Source: Cladosporium sp. IMV 00045 | Lineage: Eukaryota > Ascomycota > Dothideomycetes > Cladosporiales > Cladosporiaceae | Length of the DNA: 64,000 nt | NCBI GenBank assembly: GCA_001931905.2 | Contig: MSJI02000796.1 | Span: 2,675-66,674, forward strand | Direction: 5' to 3' | In this document: piece after piece, positions 10,241-20,044 of the stretch | Numbering within the stretch: the first letter of the stretch is position 1 | How the letters are laid out: each line of letters begins with the position of its first letter | Position numbers and translations under genes: made by a program | Notes under the pieces: generated by a model | The model's database searches: none | What the model was told of the DNA's origin: nothing | The model's input: the letters and a program-made list of their open reading frames with translations, nothing else

Positions 10241-10901
10241 GAGAAGGCGGGTGTTGTCGTTTTTGTGAGTGGGAGAGAAAGGAAGAGTAGAGAAAACGGA
10301 ACCATCAGGTTGATTGTACAGCGATCTTGTCAACCTTTGGTTTTCTTCTTTTATTTTGGCCAAAAGTTCTAGTGTAAGATACTGGCCCCAATGGATGTTT
10401 GTTGATGCAGCTAGCAGGATTTCCTATGTCGAGAAACAAAATTCTTTTGCAACCAGAAGATTATGGGCATGTATCGCTTGCGGAAGTATCGAATCTTTCC
10501 TTTTTCAAGGTCTTGTATTGTATGTGTTGCTCTTATCAGATTTTCGCTTTGTTCGCACTCTGAAACGCAATGGACTGGTGTGGACAAACGAGGAAGGCTC
10601 GACTGCGAGGCGAGGAAGGGTTGCTCTGAGCAACAGCCAACATCAACTTCTCTGGAATTCCAAGTGAAGCAGCGATCTTGACATCCCAGCATTCACTGAA
10701 ATACCAGGTGAGTACGAATCACTCCTTTCTAATCAGGGAAGCAGAGTCGTCAGTGAAAGTGAAGGCAAGTCTCACCAACCACTTCACTTTCTGTTTCTCC
10801 CAAGACAAACTCAACTTTCACAGGTCATTTGATTCCCTGCCTCTATTGTCACCGATCCGATCAGCAACAAACAAACATACATCATATCCCACAGCGCTAC
10901 G
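10241..10901 (+). other. Upstream region and probable 5' leader of the cysteine-rich gene
   Basis: No coding sequence is supported. A likely 5' UTR intron runs from GTGAGT at 10708 to the CAG ending at 10823 (116 bp). Donor and acceptor are both retained in the second copy (near 13350 and 13467). Longer frames through this region use non-ATG starts and are not kept in the second copy. Confidence 0.45.
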
Positions 10902-11057
10902 ATGAATGCTACAACGAAGAAGGAACCCGGCGTCGAGCACGTGGAGGACAGTAAAGACTCCAAGGCGCCCGCCCAGAGCGCTACAATGAATGCTACGATG
11001 AAACAGGAACCCGGCGTCGAGCACGTGGATAGCAAAGACTCCAAGGCGCCCGCCCAT
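10893..11057 (+). repeat. Two-copy minisatellite in the 5' coding region of the cysteine-rich gene
   Basis: An 84-bp unit (10893-10976) is followed by an 81-bp copy (10977-11057) lacking one Glu codon. Each codes MNAT, then KEPGVEHV or QEPGVEHV, then DSKDSKAPA. The allelic copy at 13534-13614 holds only one unit. Confidence 0.85.
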
Positions 11058-11792
11058 AGCGCACGCACATGCTATCCGCCAGCAGTACCCGCCTCATCTG
11101 AACGCACGGAGGACAGCAAAGCCAACGCTCTCGTCGAGAGCCAGCGCACATGCTATCCTCCAACAGTACTCGCCTCATCATCAGCATCACAACCAACATC
11201 ATCATCGTCACCACCCGCCTACCCACGCGTCTGCAACGACCTCACTCTCCCTAACCCGGACCCAACCCAAACAACAAACACCACCACCCCTTCCCAATCC
11301 AACTACCACACCGAACAATCCACTTACCCCCTCGAACTCCAGCTCCGCGCCCTCCTCAGCCCACCCCCCGACCCAAGCAAAACGCACACCCTCACTTCCG
11401 GCGCGCGCCAATGCCCAGCCCACCGCGCCGTTCAAAACCACCTCGAGGATCGAGAAAAACGCCAGCCCCATATCACATACTACACCGCCACACCGGCCTA
11501 CGACACGACTTTTCTCGTAACGCGCAGCAACCTGCAACCTTTATGTGGTTCTTGCGTTGAAGAGGAGACGGGTTTCGATCAGTTGCTTCTCCCGCCCGGG
11601 CTGGATTTGTGCAGGTGTGCGAAGATTTTGGCGAGTGCGGAGTGTGTCAATTGTGCGATTGAGAGGGTTAATGAGGGGGGTGTGGTGGAGAAGAAGGGGG
11701 AGGGGAAAGGAGAGAGATGTGGGAGGTGTGGAGAGGGGGAAGTGGGAGGGGTGAAGTGGTGTGGGTTTTGTAAGGGGGTTATTGTTGTTTGA
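10902..11792 (+). CDS. Uncharacterised cysteine-rich protein, copy A
   Basis: A 296-residue intronless frame with an ATG start. I do not recognise the family. The first third is low-complexity and contains a duplicated unit (EPGVEHV, DSKDSKAPA) and two RTCYPP segments. The middle is S/T/P/Q rich. The C-terminal 150 residues look folded and carry paired cysteines: CGSC, CRC, CVNC, CGRC and CGFC, together with C and H in RQCPAH, a pattern that suggests zinc ribbons or knuckles. The final part is G/E/K rich. The allelic counterpart at 13553-14266 keeps every cysteine pair while the N-terminal region varies in length, so the C-terminal part is the conserved functional portion. The genes on either side are MIC26/27 and the OXR1-like gene. 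Confidence 0.65.
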   Translation: MNATTKKEPGVEHVEDSKDSKAPAQSATMNATMKQEPGVEHVDSKDSKAPAHSARTCYPPAVPASSERTEDSKANALVESQRTCYPPTVLASSSASQPTSSSSPPAYPRVCNDLTLPNPDPTQTTNTTTPSQSNYHTEQSTYPLELQLRALLSPPPDPSKTHTLTSGARQCPAHRAVQNHLEDREKRQPHITYYTATPAYDTTFLVTRSNLQPLCGSCVEEETGFDQLLLPPGLDLCRCAKILASAECVNCAIERVNEGGVVEKKGEGKGERCGRCGEGEVGGVKWCGFCKGVIVV

Positions 11793-12400
11793 TGATGAAT
11801 TGGTGTGAAGGGGTTGATTTTGGATGGGTTGTGGATTCCAAGATTGTGGGCTCAGGTGTTGAGGGAAAGGATTGGCGGCATTAATGAGTTCTGTCATGGG
11901 ATAATGGGTACAGAGCCTATCGAAGAAGGTCGATATGCCATTGAAGACCGTGGTTCTTTGCGTGTGATCGATGTTTCGTCGCCAGTCCCTCTTTCTGAGG
12001 CAATTCACAATCACGGTAAATGACATTGACGCCACCATAAACATGACTGTTTCATTTTTGTAGAGCTTGATGGTTGAGTTTGATCAACAATCACAATATA
12101 TTATGTTGTGCTAGATTGAAGATCATGTACATGTATTGACTGGATGTAGCAGGTGAAGTGTCAGCCAAGGCGACGGACGGCGGCACAGGAACGCGGCGAT
12201 AGGCGATCTTCAGGAATGGATTGACATTTATCAGCCTTGAGAGGCGGAGAGCTTACCTGACAGGACTCCCCATTCATCATCAACAACAAAAGTACAAATC
12301 TCCCCATTCCTGTCGGGAATTCCTTACTCCATAGCTATTATGCAGACACCCACTCAATAATCAATCTGCCAATCATCACACACAATCATCCTCATCGTCG
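11793..12400. other. Intergenic region between the cysteine-rich gene and the OXR1-like gene
   Basis: This holds the 3' flank of the cysteine-rich gene and the promoter of the OXR1-like gene. The matching interval in the inserted contig (14267-14867) is similar along its length but has many substitutions and small indels. No ORF is convincing. Confidence 0.5.
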
Positions 12401-12779
12401 ATGGAGTCTCCTCCCACCACCGCGCACGACCCTCCACCTCCCTCTTCACCCTCCTCCTCCTCCTCTCCGCCCCGCCGTGCACCTCCTCCCCACCGCAAAT
12501 CACTGTCCAACTTCACCTCTGCCCTGAGCTACTTCACCGAACCCGTCTCGTACACTTTCGCTGGCGTCGCCCGTCGCATCTCCGCCGACGACGCTCCCAC
12601 CCCTCTCGCTCGTGCTCTCAGCGCAAACTACAACGGCTCCATGGATTCCGTCTTCAACCCGCCCATTCGGCGCCACTCGCCCTTCCAACCCCCTCCCTTG
12701 ACTCCCTTGACTCTCTCCGGCTACAAAGATAACACTCCCACAAAAGCCCGCCTCCTCAGCAAAGCAGTCGCCGAGGAAA
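12401..12779 (+). CDS. OXR1-like TLD protein, 5' fragment cut by an assembly gap
   Basis: The first 126 codons of the OXR1-like gene described at 14868, ending mid-codon at a 20-N gap. The frame that appears to continue after the gap is the MIC26/27 tail and is not part of this protein. The last 229 bases (12551-12779) are identical to 23101-23329, so the rest of this allele is at 23101-24012. The broken state comes from the assembly and does not indicate a pseudogene. Confidence 0.85.
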
Positions 12780-12799
12780 NNNNNNNNNNNNNNNNNNNN
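12780..12799. other. Assembly gap of 20 N (left edge of inserted contig)
   Basis: Exactly 20 N. Left of it the sequence is inside the OXR1-like gene; right of it the sequence restarts inside the 3' end of the MIC26/27 gene, matching 10157 onward. A fixed-size gap of this sort is a scaffolding placeholder. Confidence 0.98.
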
Positions 12800-12883
12800 A
12801 GCCAGATGGGCCTGGCGATGGCGGAGGAGAAGGTGCAGGGCGTTCGCGAGACGGTCCAGGATTGGGTCCGTAAGGGACAGTAA
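12800..12883 (+). CDS. MIC26/MIC27 3' fragment, second copy
   Basis: The last 27 codons and stop of the MICOS gene, identical at DNA level to 10157-10240. It begins directly at the gap, so the upstream part of this allele is missing from the assembly. It is not a functional gene as it stands and should not be counted as a paralogue. Confidence 0.88.
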   Translation, partial: SQMGLAMAEEKVQGVRETVQDWVRKGQ

Positions 12884-12885
12884 GA

Positions 12886-12930
12886 GAAGAAGAAGAAGAA
12901 GAAGAAGAAGAAGAAGAAGAAGAAGAAGAA
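12886..12930 (+). repeat. (GAA)n microsatellite after the MICOS stop codon
   Basis: About fifteen GAA units just after the stop codon. The other copy (10244-10290) has GAAGGCGGGTGTTGTCG and mixed sequence there, so the repeat is specific to one allele. Confidence 0.9.
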
Positions 12931-13552
12931 GAGAGAAAACAGAACCATCGGGTTGATTGTACAGTGATCTTGTCAACCTTTGGTTTTCTTCTTTTATTTT
13001 GGCCAAAAGTTCTAGTGTAAGATACTGGCCACAATGGATTTTTGTTGATGCAGCTAGCAGTATTTCCTATGTCGAGAAACAAAATTCTTTTGCAACCAGA
13101 GGATGATGGGCATGTATCGCCTGCGGAGGTATTGTTTCTTTTCTTTTTGAAAGGTTTGTCTTGTATGTGTTGCTCTCATCAGATTTTCGCTTTGTTCGCA
13201 CCTGAAACGCAGCGGACTGGTGTGGACAAACGAGGAAGGCTCGACTGGTAGGTGAGGAAGGGTTGCTCTGAGCAACACCCAACATCAACATCTCTGGCTT
13301 TCCAAGTGAAGCAGCGATCTTGACATCCCAACATTCACTGAAGTATCAGGTGGGTACGAGTCACTCCTTTCTCTTCAGGAAAACAAGCGTCGTCAGTGAA
13401 AGTAAAGGCAAGTCTCACCAAACACTTCACTTTCTGTTTCTCCCAAAACAAGCTCACCTTCCACAGGTCACTTGATTCCCTGCCTCTCTTGTCACCGATC
13501 CGATCAGCAACAAACAAACATCATATCCCACAGCGCTACGGTGAATGCTACA
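12931..13552. other. Upstream region of cysteine-rich gene copy B
   Basis: Alignable to 10291-10901 with scattered substitutions. It keeps the putative leader intron, with donor CAG|GTGGGT near 13350 and acceptor CCACAG ending at 13467. No coding sequence is supported. Confidence 0.45.
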
Positions 13553-14266
13553 ATGAAACAGGAACCCGGCGTCGAGCACGTGGATAGCAAAGACTCCAAG
13601 GCGCCCGCCCATAGCGCACGCACATGCTATCCTCCAACAGTACCCGCCTCATCGTCAGCACCCCAATCAGCATCAGCATCGTCACCACCCGCCTACCCAC
13701 GCGTCTGCAACGACCTCACTCTTCCCGACCCCAACCAAACTCAAACAACAAACACCACCACCCCCTCCCAATCCAACTACCACATCCATCAGTCCACGCA
13801 CCCGCTCGAACTCCACCTCCGCGCCCTCCTCAGCCCGCCACCCGACCCAAGCAAAACGCACACCCTCACCACCGGCGCGCGCCAATGTCCAGCCCACCAC
13901 GCCATCCAAAACCACCTCGAGGACCGAGAAAAACGCCAGCCCTATATCACGTACTACACCGCCACGCCGGCCTACGACACGACTTTCCTCGTGACGCGCA
14001 GCACGCTCCAGCCTTTGTGTGGCTCTTGCATTGAAGAGGAGACGGGTTTCGATCAGTTGCTTCTCCCGCCGGGGCTGGATTTGTGTCGGTGTGCGACGAT
14101 TCTGGCGAGCGCGGAGTGTGTCAATTGTGCGATTGAGAGGGTTAATGAGGGGTGTGTGGTGAGGAAGAAGGGGGAGGGGAAAGAAGAGAGGTGTGGGAGG
14201 TGTGGTGAGGGAGAGGTGGGAGGGGTGAAGTGGTGTGGGTTTTGTAAGGGGGTTGTTGTTGTTTGA
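13553..14266 (+). CDS. Uncharacterised cysteine-rich protein, copy B (allelic)
   Basis: A 237-residue counterpart of the protein at 10902-11792. The ATG that starts copy A is GTG here, so the start moves to the next in-frame ATG at 13553. Only one of the two N-terminal EPGVEHV units and one RTCYPP segment are present. All C-terminal cysteine pairs (CGSC, CRC, CVNC, CGRC, CGFC) are kept. Differences from copy A include LCGSCI for LCGSCV and conservative changes in the tail. It lies in the contig interpreted as the alternative haplotype. Confidence 0.62.
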   Translation: MKQEPGVEHVDSKDSKAPAHSARTCYPPTVPASSSAPQSASASSPPAYPRVCNDLTLPDPNQTQTTNTTTPSQSNYHIHQSTHPLELHLRALLSPPPDPSKTHTLTTGARQCPAHHAIQNHLEDREKRQPYITYYTATPAYDTTFLVTRSTLQPLCGSCIEEETGFDQLLLPPGLDLCRCATILASAECVNCAIERVNEGCVVRKKGEGKEERCGRCGEGEVGGVKWCGFCKGVVVV

Positions 14267-14867
14267 TGATAAGTTGGTGTGAGAGGGTGGATTTTGGATG
14301 GGTTGTGGATTTCAAGGTTACGGGCTCAGGTGTTGAGGGAAAGGACTGGCGGCATTGATGAGTTCTGGCATGGGACAATGGATACAGAGCCTATCGAAGA
14401 AGGTCGATATGCCATTGAAGACCGTGGTTCTTTGCTTGTGATCGATGTTTCGTCGCCAGTCCCTCTTTCTGAGGCAATCCACGATCATGGTAAATGATAT
14501 TGAAGCCGCCATAAACATGACTGTTTTATTTTTGTAGAGCTTGATGGTTGAGTTTTAACAACTATCACAGTGTATTATGTTGGCTAGATTCATGATGATA
14601 GGTATACATGTATGGACTACATGTAGCAGGTGAAGTGCAAGCCAAGGCGACGGACGGCGGCACAGGAACGCGGCGATAGGCGATCTTCAGGAATGGATTG
14701 ACATTTATCAGCCTTGAGAGCTTACCCAACTCCCCTCCATTCATCATCAACCACAAAAATAACAAATCTCCCATTCCTGTCAGGAATTCCTTACTCCATA
14801 GCTATTATGCAGACACCCACTCAATAATCAATCTGCCAATCATCACACACAATCATCCTCATCGTCG
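14267..14867. other. Intergenic region upstream of OXR1-like gene copy B
   Basis: Counterpart of 11793-12400. The last 50 or so bases before the ATG are the same in both copies, fitting a conserved core promoter or leader. I see no gene. Confidence 0.5.
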
Positions 14868-15926
14868 ATGGAGTCTCCTCCCACCACCGCGCACGACCCT
14901 CCACCTCCCTCTTCACCCTCCTCCTCCTCCCCGCCCCGCCGTGCACCTCCACCCCACCGCAAATCACTGTCCAACTTCACCTCCGCCCTGAGCTACTTCA
15001 CCGAACCCGTCTCATACACTTTCGCTGGCGTCGCCCGTCGCATCTCCGCCGACGACGCTCCCACCCCTCTCGCTCGTGCTCTCAGCGCAAACTACAACGG
15101 CTCCATGGATTCCGTTTTCAACCCGCCCATTCGGCGCCACTCGCCCTTCCAACCCCCTCCCTTGACTCCCTTGACTCTCTCTGGCTACAAAGAGAACACT
15201 CCCACAAAAGCCCGCCTCCTCAGCAAAGCAGTCGCCGAGGAAATCCGGCTCCTCCTCCCACCCCGCCTGCAGCTCGCCGAGCATTGGGAGCTTGCATACT
15301 CCCTCGAGCAAGACGGCAGCACCCTCTCAACTCTCTATGCGCTCGCCTCTCGCTACCGGGGCAAGCGCGCAGGCTTCGTGCTTGTCGTCCGCGATTCCAC
15401 CAACGGCATTTTCGGCGCCTACCTCTCCGATCCTCCCCGTCCTCACGCCAGCTACTACGGCTCTGGAGAATGTTTCCTCTGGCGAGCACTCCGTCTCCCC
15501 GCCCTGCCCGACCTTTCCTCTCTCCCCCCTCCTCCCAGTGAAGACACGACAAACCTCCAACGCATGACGACCGTCGGCGTCGCCAAAAAGCTGCACAGCA
15601 ACAACAACCACAACTCCTCCACCGCCTCCCTCTCCCCCTCAGCAAACGGCAACGGCACCTCCACCCCACCGCGCTCCGGCACGTCCACACCCGAACAGAT
15701 CCGGTTCAAAGCCTTCCCCTTCAGCGGTGAGAACGATTTCACGCTCTTCTGCCAGTCCGACTACCTGAGCATCGGCGGCGGCGACGGCCACTACGGACTG
15801 TGGCTTGACGCGGGGCTGAGCAAGGGCGTCAGCGACACGTGCCCGACGTTTGGTAATGAGCCGTTGAGCGATGAGGGGAAGAAGTTCGATGTGTTGGGTG
15901 TGGAGTTGTGGCATGTTGGGTCTTGA
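14868..15926 (+). CDS. OXR1: OXR1-like TLD-domain protein, complete allelic copy
   Basis: A 352-residue intronless frame with an ATG start. The TLD domain spans about residues 115-350. Landmarks are AEHWELAYSLEQDGSTL, GFVLVVRDSTNGIFGAYLS, YYGSGECFLWR, then FSGENDFTLFC, GGGDGHYGLWLDA, TFGNEPLS and a final LGVELWHVG. Eukaryotic TLD proteins of this type protect against oxidative damage and, in yeast, associate with and disassemble the V-ATPase; the yeast protein is Oxr1. The N terminus is P/S rich and probably disordered, and an S/N/T-rich insert (about 240-275) interrupts the domain. It is convergent with the NUP42-like gene. The other allele is split between 12401-12779 and 23101-24012. Confidence 0.88.
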   Translation: MESPPTTAHDPPPPSSPSSSSPPRRAPPPHRKSLSNFTSALSYFTEPVSYTFAGVARRISADDAPTPLARALSANYNGSMDSVFNPPIRRHSPFQPPPLTPLTLSGYKENTPTKARLLSKAVAEEIRLLLPPRLQLAEHWELAYSLEQDGSTLSTLYALASRYRGKRAGFVLVVRDSTNGIFGAYLSDPPRPHASYYGSGECFLWRALRLPALPDLSSLPPPPSEDTTNLQRMTTVGVAKKLHSNNNHNSSTASLSPSANGNGTSTPPRSGTSTPEQIRFKAFPFSGENDFTLFCQSDYLSIGGGDGHYGLWLDAGLSKGVSDTCPTFGNEPLSDEGKKFDVLGVELWHVGS

Positions 15927-16981
15927 GATTGAGGGAGAGTTGGGTTGGACATCAATGTGACAAGAGTGGGAGGGGAGGCGAGACGAGATCCCATACCGAA
16001 GTCGTTGACGAGTTGATGATACCGCATACCAAAATCACTCTGAGATTAAAGGGATGCAAAAGAGAAGGGCCGCAGCGCGAGATACACCCTCCGACTTTGC
16101 TGCGAATGGCGCCTGCGCATTATCCATGGAAGAATCGAGCAAGCTGGCAAGCTCAATCTTCCTCTGAGATGAGAGAACAACGGGTAAACAGAGGATGGCA
16201 CCAAGCCTCCAAGACAAGGTCGATTGGACTTCTCTCGGAATTTGCGAGCTCCAAGCCACATGCCAGGGGATCGATCACGTTAGATCCAGCACTCGCTAAC
16301 TCAGGACGACCATCGCGAGGGAACTGGGCAAGTCAGAGCAAGGCGAGGGGAGAGGCAATCCCACCTCCTACAAAGCGATCGCCAGCTCGTATGGTCATCG
16401 CGGGGTAAAAGCGTGACGATGAGTGGAATCGATTGAGCCGGGGGCGCGAGAGGCGTGTTCAACCTTCTGCTCTAAACAGACAAAAAGGAGGGGGGAAAGA
16501 CTGGTAGGGGCAGGGAAAAGAAAGCCCGACAATGTCGTATTGTTGCAGGGCAATATCTTGCGAGCGAGGCAGCGAGAAGCATGCATAGGTGCATACCTGC
16601 ATTTCAATCATCTTTTGAGGGAAGTCTTGAGCATAGGAGTACTAGTAATAATGACGAATCAAATGGGAAGGATTGAGCGAGCAATCATCATGTCATATTT
16701 TTTTTTTCCCTTTCAACTTGACTCTGGCACGAAGGCTTCTATTTCTCACAAAAGAGGGGCTATTTGATGATTTTAACCCTGCGTTCATTCCGCGATTAGC
16801 TCGCCTTCAACCTTCTCCCTTATTCAGACATTCCATCTTGTTTTCTTCCTTTCCATCGTACACGCCCGATCTTCCTCGAATAGGACAAGCTTCCCGACAC
16901 AGTATTCCTTCCCACTTTCATCTTCTTTCCTCTCCTTTCCGCCACAATTTAAAGCAAAACAACCCAATCCTCACTCTCCAC
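15927..16981. other. Convergent 3' region between OXR1-like and NUP42-like genes, inserted contig
   Basis: About 1.05 kb between two converging stop codons with no supported gene. It includes a T9 run near 16699-16707 and C/T-rich stretches near 16800-16980. The counterpart at 24013-25145 is much less similar than the coding parts. Confidence 0.5.
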
Positions 16982-19313
16982 TCAAAGATCAAACCTCACC
17001 CACTCTCTCGTCGGCGGGATTTCCGGCATCCCCACTCCCTCGGGAAAGACGCCCCTCTCATTCACCACATCGTAAATAGCTTTCAACTCCCTCCCCATTT
17101 CCCCTCCATAATACACACCAGCCCCCTCCTCATCTTCACCCGCAATCTGCACGTCCGGATTCGCCGCCGGAGGTCCCTGGGGGAACCACAGGTGCTCGGG
17201 CTTGCCGTTGAGATTGTACGCGTGGAAGGCTTTGGGGGCGGGGAGGTAGGTTACTGGGTGGGATTTGAAGGTTTGAGGTTGCGATTGGGCGTTGAGCGTT
17301 AGGTAGGTGCTGGGGTGGGGGGTGGCGGTTGCGGTTTGCGAGGAGGAGGGGTTGGGTGCCGAGGGTTGTTGTTGTTGTTGTTGAGGGGCGGGGGCGCCGA
17401 AGGGGGATGCGATTGGTTGTTGCTGCTGGGGTTGAGAGGGTTGGCCGAAGGGGCTGGCAACTGGTTGTGAGGTTTGGCCGAAGGCTGGCTTGGCTGCGCT
17501 GGAACCGAAGGGGTTTGCTGCTGCGGCGGCGGGCTGGGAGGGTTGGCCAAATGCTGGTTGGGAGGAGTTGCCGAAGGGATTTTGTTGCTGCTGCGGTTGC
17601 TGTTGGTTGGCGGTGTTGTTCGAAGTGGCGGTGGCGAATGGACTCTGCTGCTGCTGTTGATTCGAACCCGCTGAGGCAAATGGACTCTGCTGCTGCTGCT
17701 GATTTGAGCCTGCGGAGGCGAACGGACTCGGCTTGCTCGCTGCTGCACCAAAAGCTGAGGGCTGACCGAAGCCTGAAGAAGGTTGTTGCGCAGCCTGGGC
17801 GAAACCACTTGGCTGTGAAGCTGCTGCGCCGAAAGGACTGGGATTGCTAGCCTGACCAAAAGCAGGCTTGGAAGCTTGACCGAAGGCCGGTTGCGCGGGT
17901 TGGCCGAATGTGCTGGCCTGACCGAAAGCAGGCTTCTGTCCCATCTGAGACGGCTGACCGAATCCGGTGCTTTGGCCTGGGTTGCTGGGCTGTCCGAACG
18001 CAGAGCCTCCACCTCCTCCCATTGCTGATGGCTGTCCGAATGCTGAGCTCTGTCCTGGGTTTGACGGTTGACCAAAGGCAGAGCCTCCACCACCCATGGC
18101 AGAAGCCTGACCAAAACCAGGCTGAGCCGGTTTCCCGAAGGTTGATGCCTGGCCAAAGGTAGATTGTGGAGCGGATGACTGACCAAATGCAGGCTTCCCA
18201 AATGCAGAACCTTGCTGGCCCATTGAAGAAGGCTGGCCGAAACCTGTGGCTGCTGGCGCAGATGGAGCGCCAAACGGAGTTTGCTGTTGCGCCGTTTGCG
18301 CACCTGAGCCCTTATTTTCCATGTCGAGGCGATTGGGATGCTGATCCTTGCCGTCGATGATGTATTTCACAGCTCCGTCGATGTCCCCGAGAATGCGTTG
18401 TATCACTTCGTTGGCTTTGTTTGCGGTGTTCGCTTCGAGTTGTGCCTGTACCGTGTAAGCGGCGACGTCTCATAGAAGAACGCGAATGCAAGAACACTTA
18501 CCGACTCCTGTGGATTGCCTTGAGCCATGGCGAGGTAATGCTTGACTCTCATCTCTTCCGGGCTTTGCTCAATATCGCCCTCCATGAGTTGCAATGGCGC
18601 GTTCTTGCCCGGCCCGTAGGATGACAAGGGCCAGATAGGTCTTTCGGTTGTAAGGTCTAACCTGATGGTTTCTCCCGAAATGTTGTAACTGGATGTCATG
18701 TCAGCGTTTTGAGCGAACAATATGGGTATGGTAGACTTACGGGTTGCTGTCTTGACTACCTTGGCCTGTGTGATTGTCAGCGTGGGATGAAGTTTGCGAT
18801 GGCGAAACACGACGTGATCGGTTCGGTGGCAAGATGAAAGGGCGTGTGGGGTGGTGGCGACAAGGGCAGTCTAGCAAGAGATCGCATAGTGAATGCCTGT
18901 CAAAGCCAGCAATGCAGTAAATCAACTCGTAGCCCAGGCGACTTTCGAAAGTGAAGTTTGACCCAGAAAGACAACCACCTGCACCAAAACCCAGTTGCCC
19001 CAATAAAAGCAAACAAACGAAAATAAGGGAAGAGAAGTGAACCTACCCGATCCAAATGCGCCTGACCGCCCTCTGGCGCCGCCTTGATTGTTGAGCGCCG
19101 AAAAACGATTGCCGAAACCTCCCTGTGACTGCCCACCTTCCTGGCCGGCAGGGTGCTCATTTTTGCAATTGTCTGATGAAAAAGGTCAGCATGCATCATA
19201 CAGGAGAAGCCAATGAGCAAGTCTTTCGTACTTCCGAATTTACATCTTCCCTCCAAGTAGAATTGGCACACCTGTCGCCCGCCACCGCCGCCTCCTCGAC
19301 CGCGTCCAAACAT
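16982..19313 (-). CDS. NUP42-like CCCH zinc-finger FG nucleoporin, copy B (allelic)
   Basis: A 627-residue protein from five exons: 19313-19232, 19172-19047, 18765-18741, 18688-18502 and 18445-16982; reading phase is kept at all four GT-AG junctions. Exons 1 and 2 together form one CCCH zinc finger (C-x7-C-x5-C-x3-H in CQFYLEGRCKFGNNCKNEH). A region with PIWPLSSYGPGKNAP and a helical segment (LEANTANKANEVIQRIL) follow. Then comes a long FG-repeat domain rich in AFGQPS and Q runs. The C-terminal domain ends PPTREWVRFDL. The order CCCH finger, FG repeats and C-terminal domain fits Nup42/Rip1/Amo1-type proteins at the cytoplasmic face of the pore, which help Dbp5-dependent mRNA export. The second intron is long (281 bp) for this genome. 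The family assignment is by architecture. Confidence 0.8.
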
Positions 19314-20044
19314 CTTGATCGTTTAGTGCGGACTACGAGTGCATGTCCAGTGGTCCAAGTGAGAAGAAAAGGCACAGGCTCCGATGGAATAGTTTTTGGT
19401 GAGGGAATGGTATTTTGCAGTGAAGTCGGTAACTGCCCGATTCGGGTTACGCGTTGTCGAGAAAAAGTCGCGTATCGGTCGAAGAAATGTCGAGTCGTGA
19501 AAAGAATTGAGTTGTTTGTGGAGCTGTCGAGTGCTTTATTATCAATTCGTGTAGGTCAAATGAAGGCAAGTGGCGTCGTAAGGATCTTCTTCATGTGATA
19601 GTCCCGGTGAGTGGCCGAGGAGGTTTGATAGGCCTCACTCTCTCTCACGGCTGGTTGCAAGGTTCGCCCTCACTCCCGAACGCGGCTTCAACCCTCCAGG
19701 CAGGCAGACAACATGGGGAAGAAAGCTTGGCCCAGATGGATGACAAGCGTCTTTGATCGCCAACAGATCCCATGTCTGATTGATTACGATAATTTGATGA
19801 TATTGCTCTGGCACCACCTAAGCGCGTCGATCCACCGCGTTCTTGAGCAGCTCAATCGCTGTGTTGTGCCTGCCTGTGTGCTGCAATCGTCCTCCGTCCC
19901 TGCTCCCTCTTCAGCCGCTCTACCCATCATCATCATCAATCCATACACCCACCCTCGCAGCCTCCACCAAACCTAATGGCTTTGAGCAAGACAAACATTG
20001 GTTCCTACACTTCGCGCGTCACTGGACATGAGTGAGCTTGACCG
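19314..20044. promoter_or_regulatory. Divergent promoter region between the NUP42-like and small membrane protein genes
   Basis: About 730 bp serving two divergent genes. The right end contains an ATG-started 19-codon frame at 19976-20035, in frame with the ATG at 20045 but separated from it by two TGA codons (see findings). I see no other coding signal. Confidence 0.5.

Noticed and set aside
12401..12883. A 160-codon frame joining the OXR1-like N terminus to the MICOS C terminus
   Set aside because: It reads through 20 N. The two halves belong to different genes on different contigs, so the fusion is artificial.
17299..18303. 334-codon Q/R/P-rich frame inside the NUP42-like gene, and its 348-codon counterpart at 25463-26509
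   Set aside because: Frame-shifted shadows of the FG-repeat exon.
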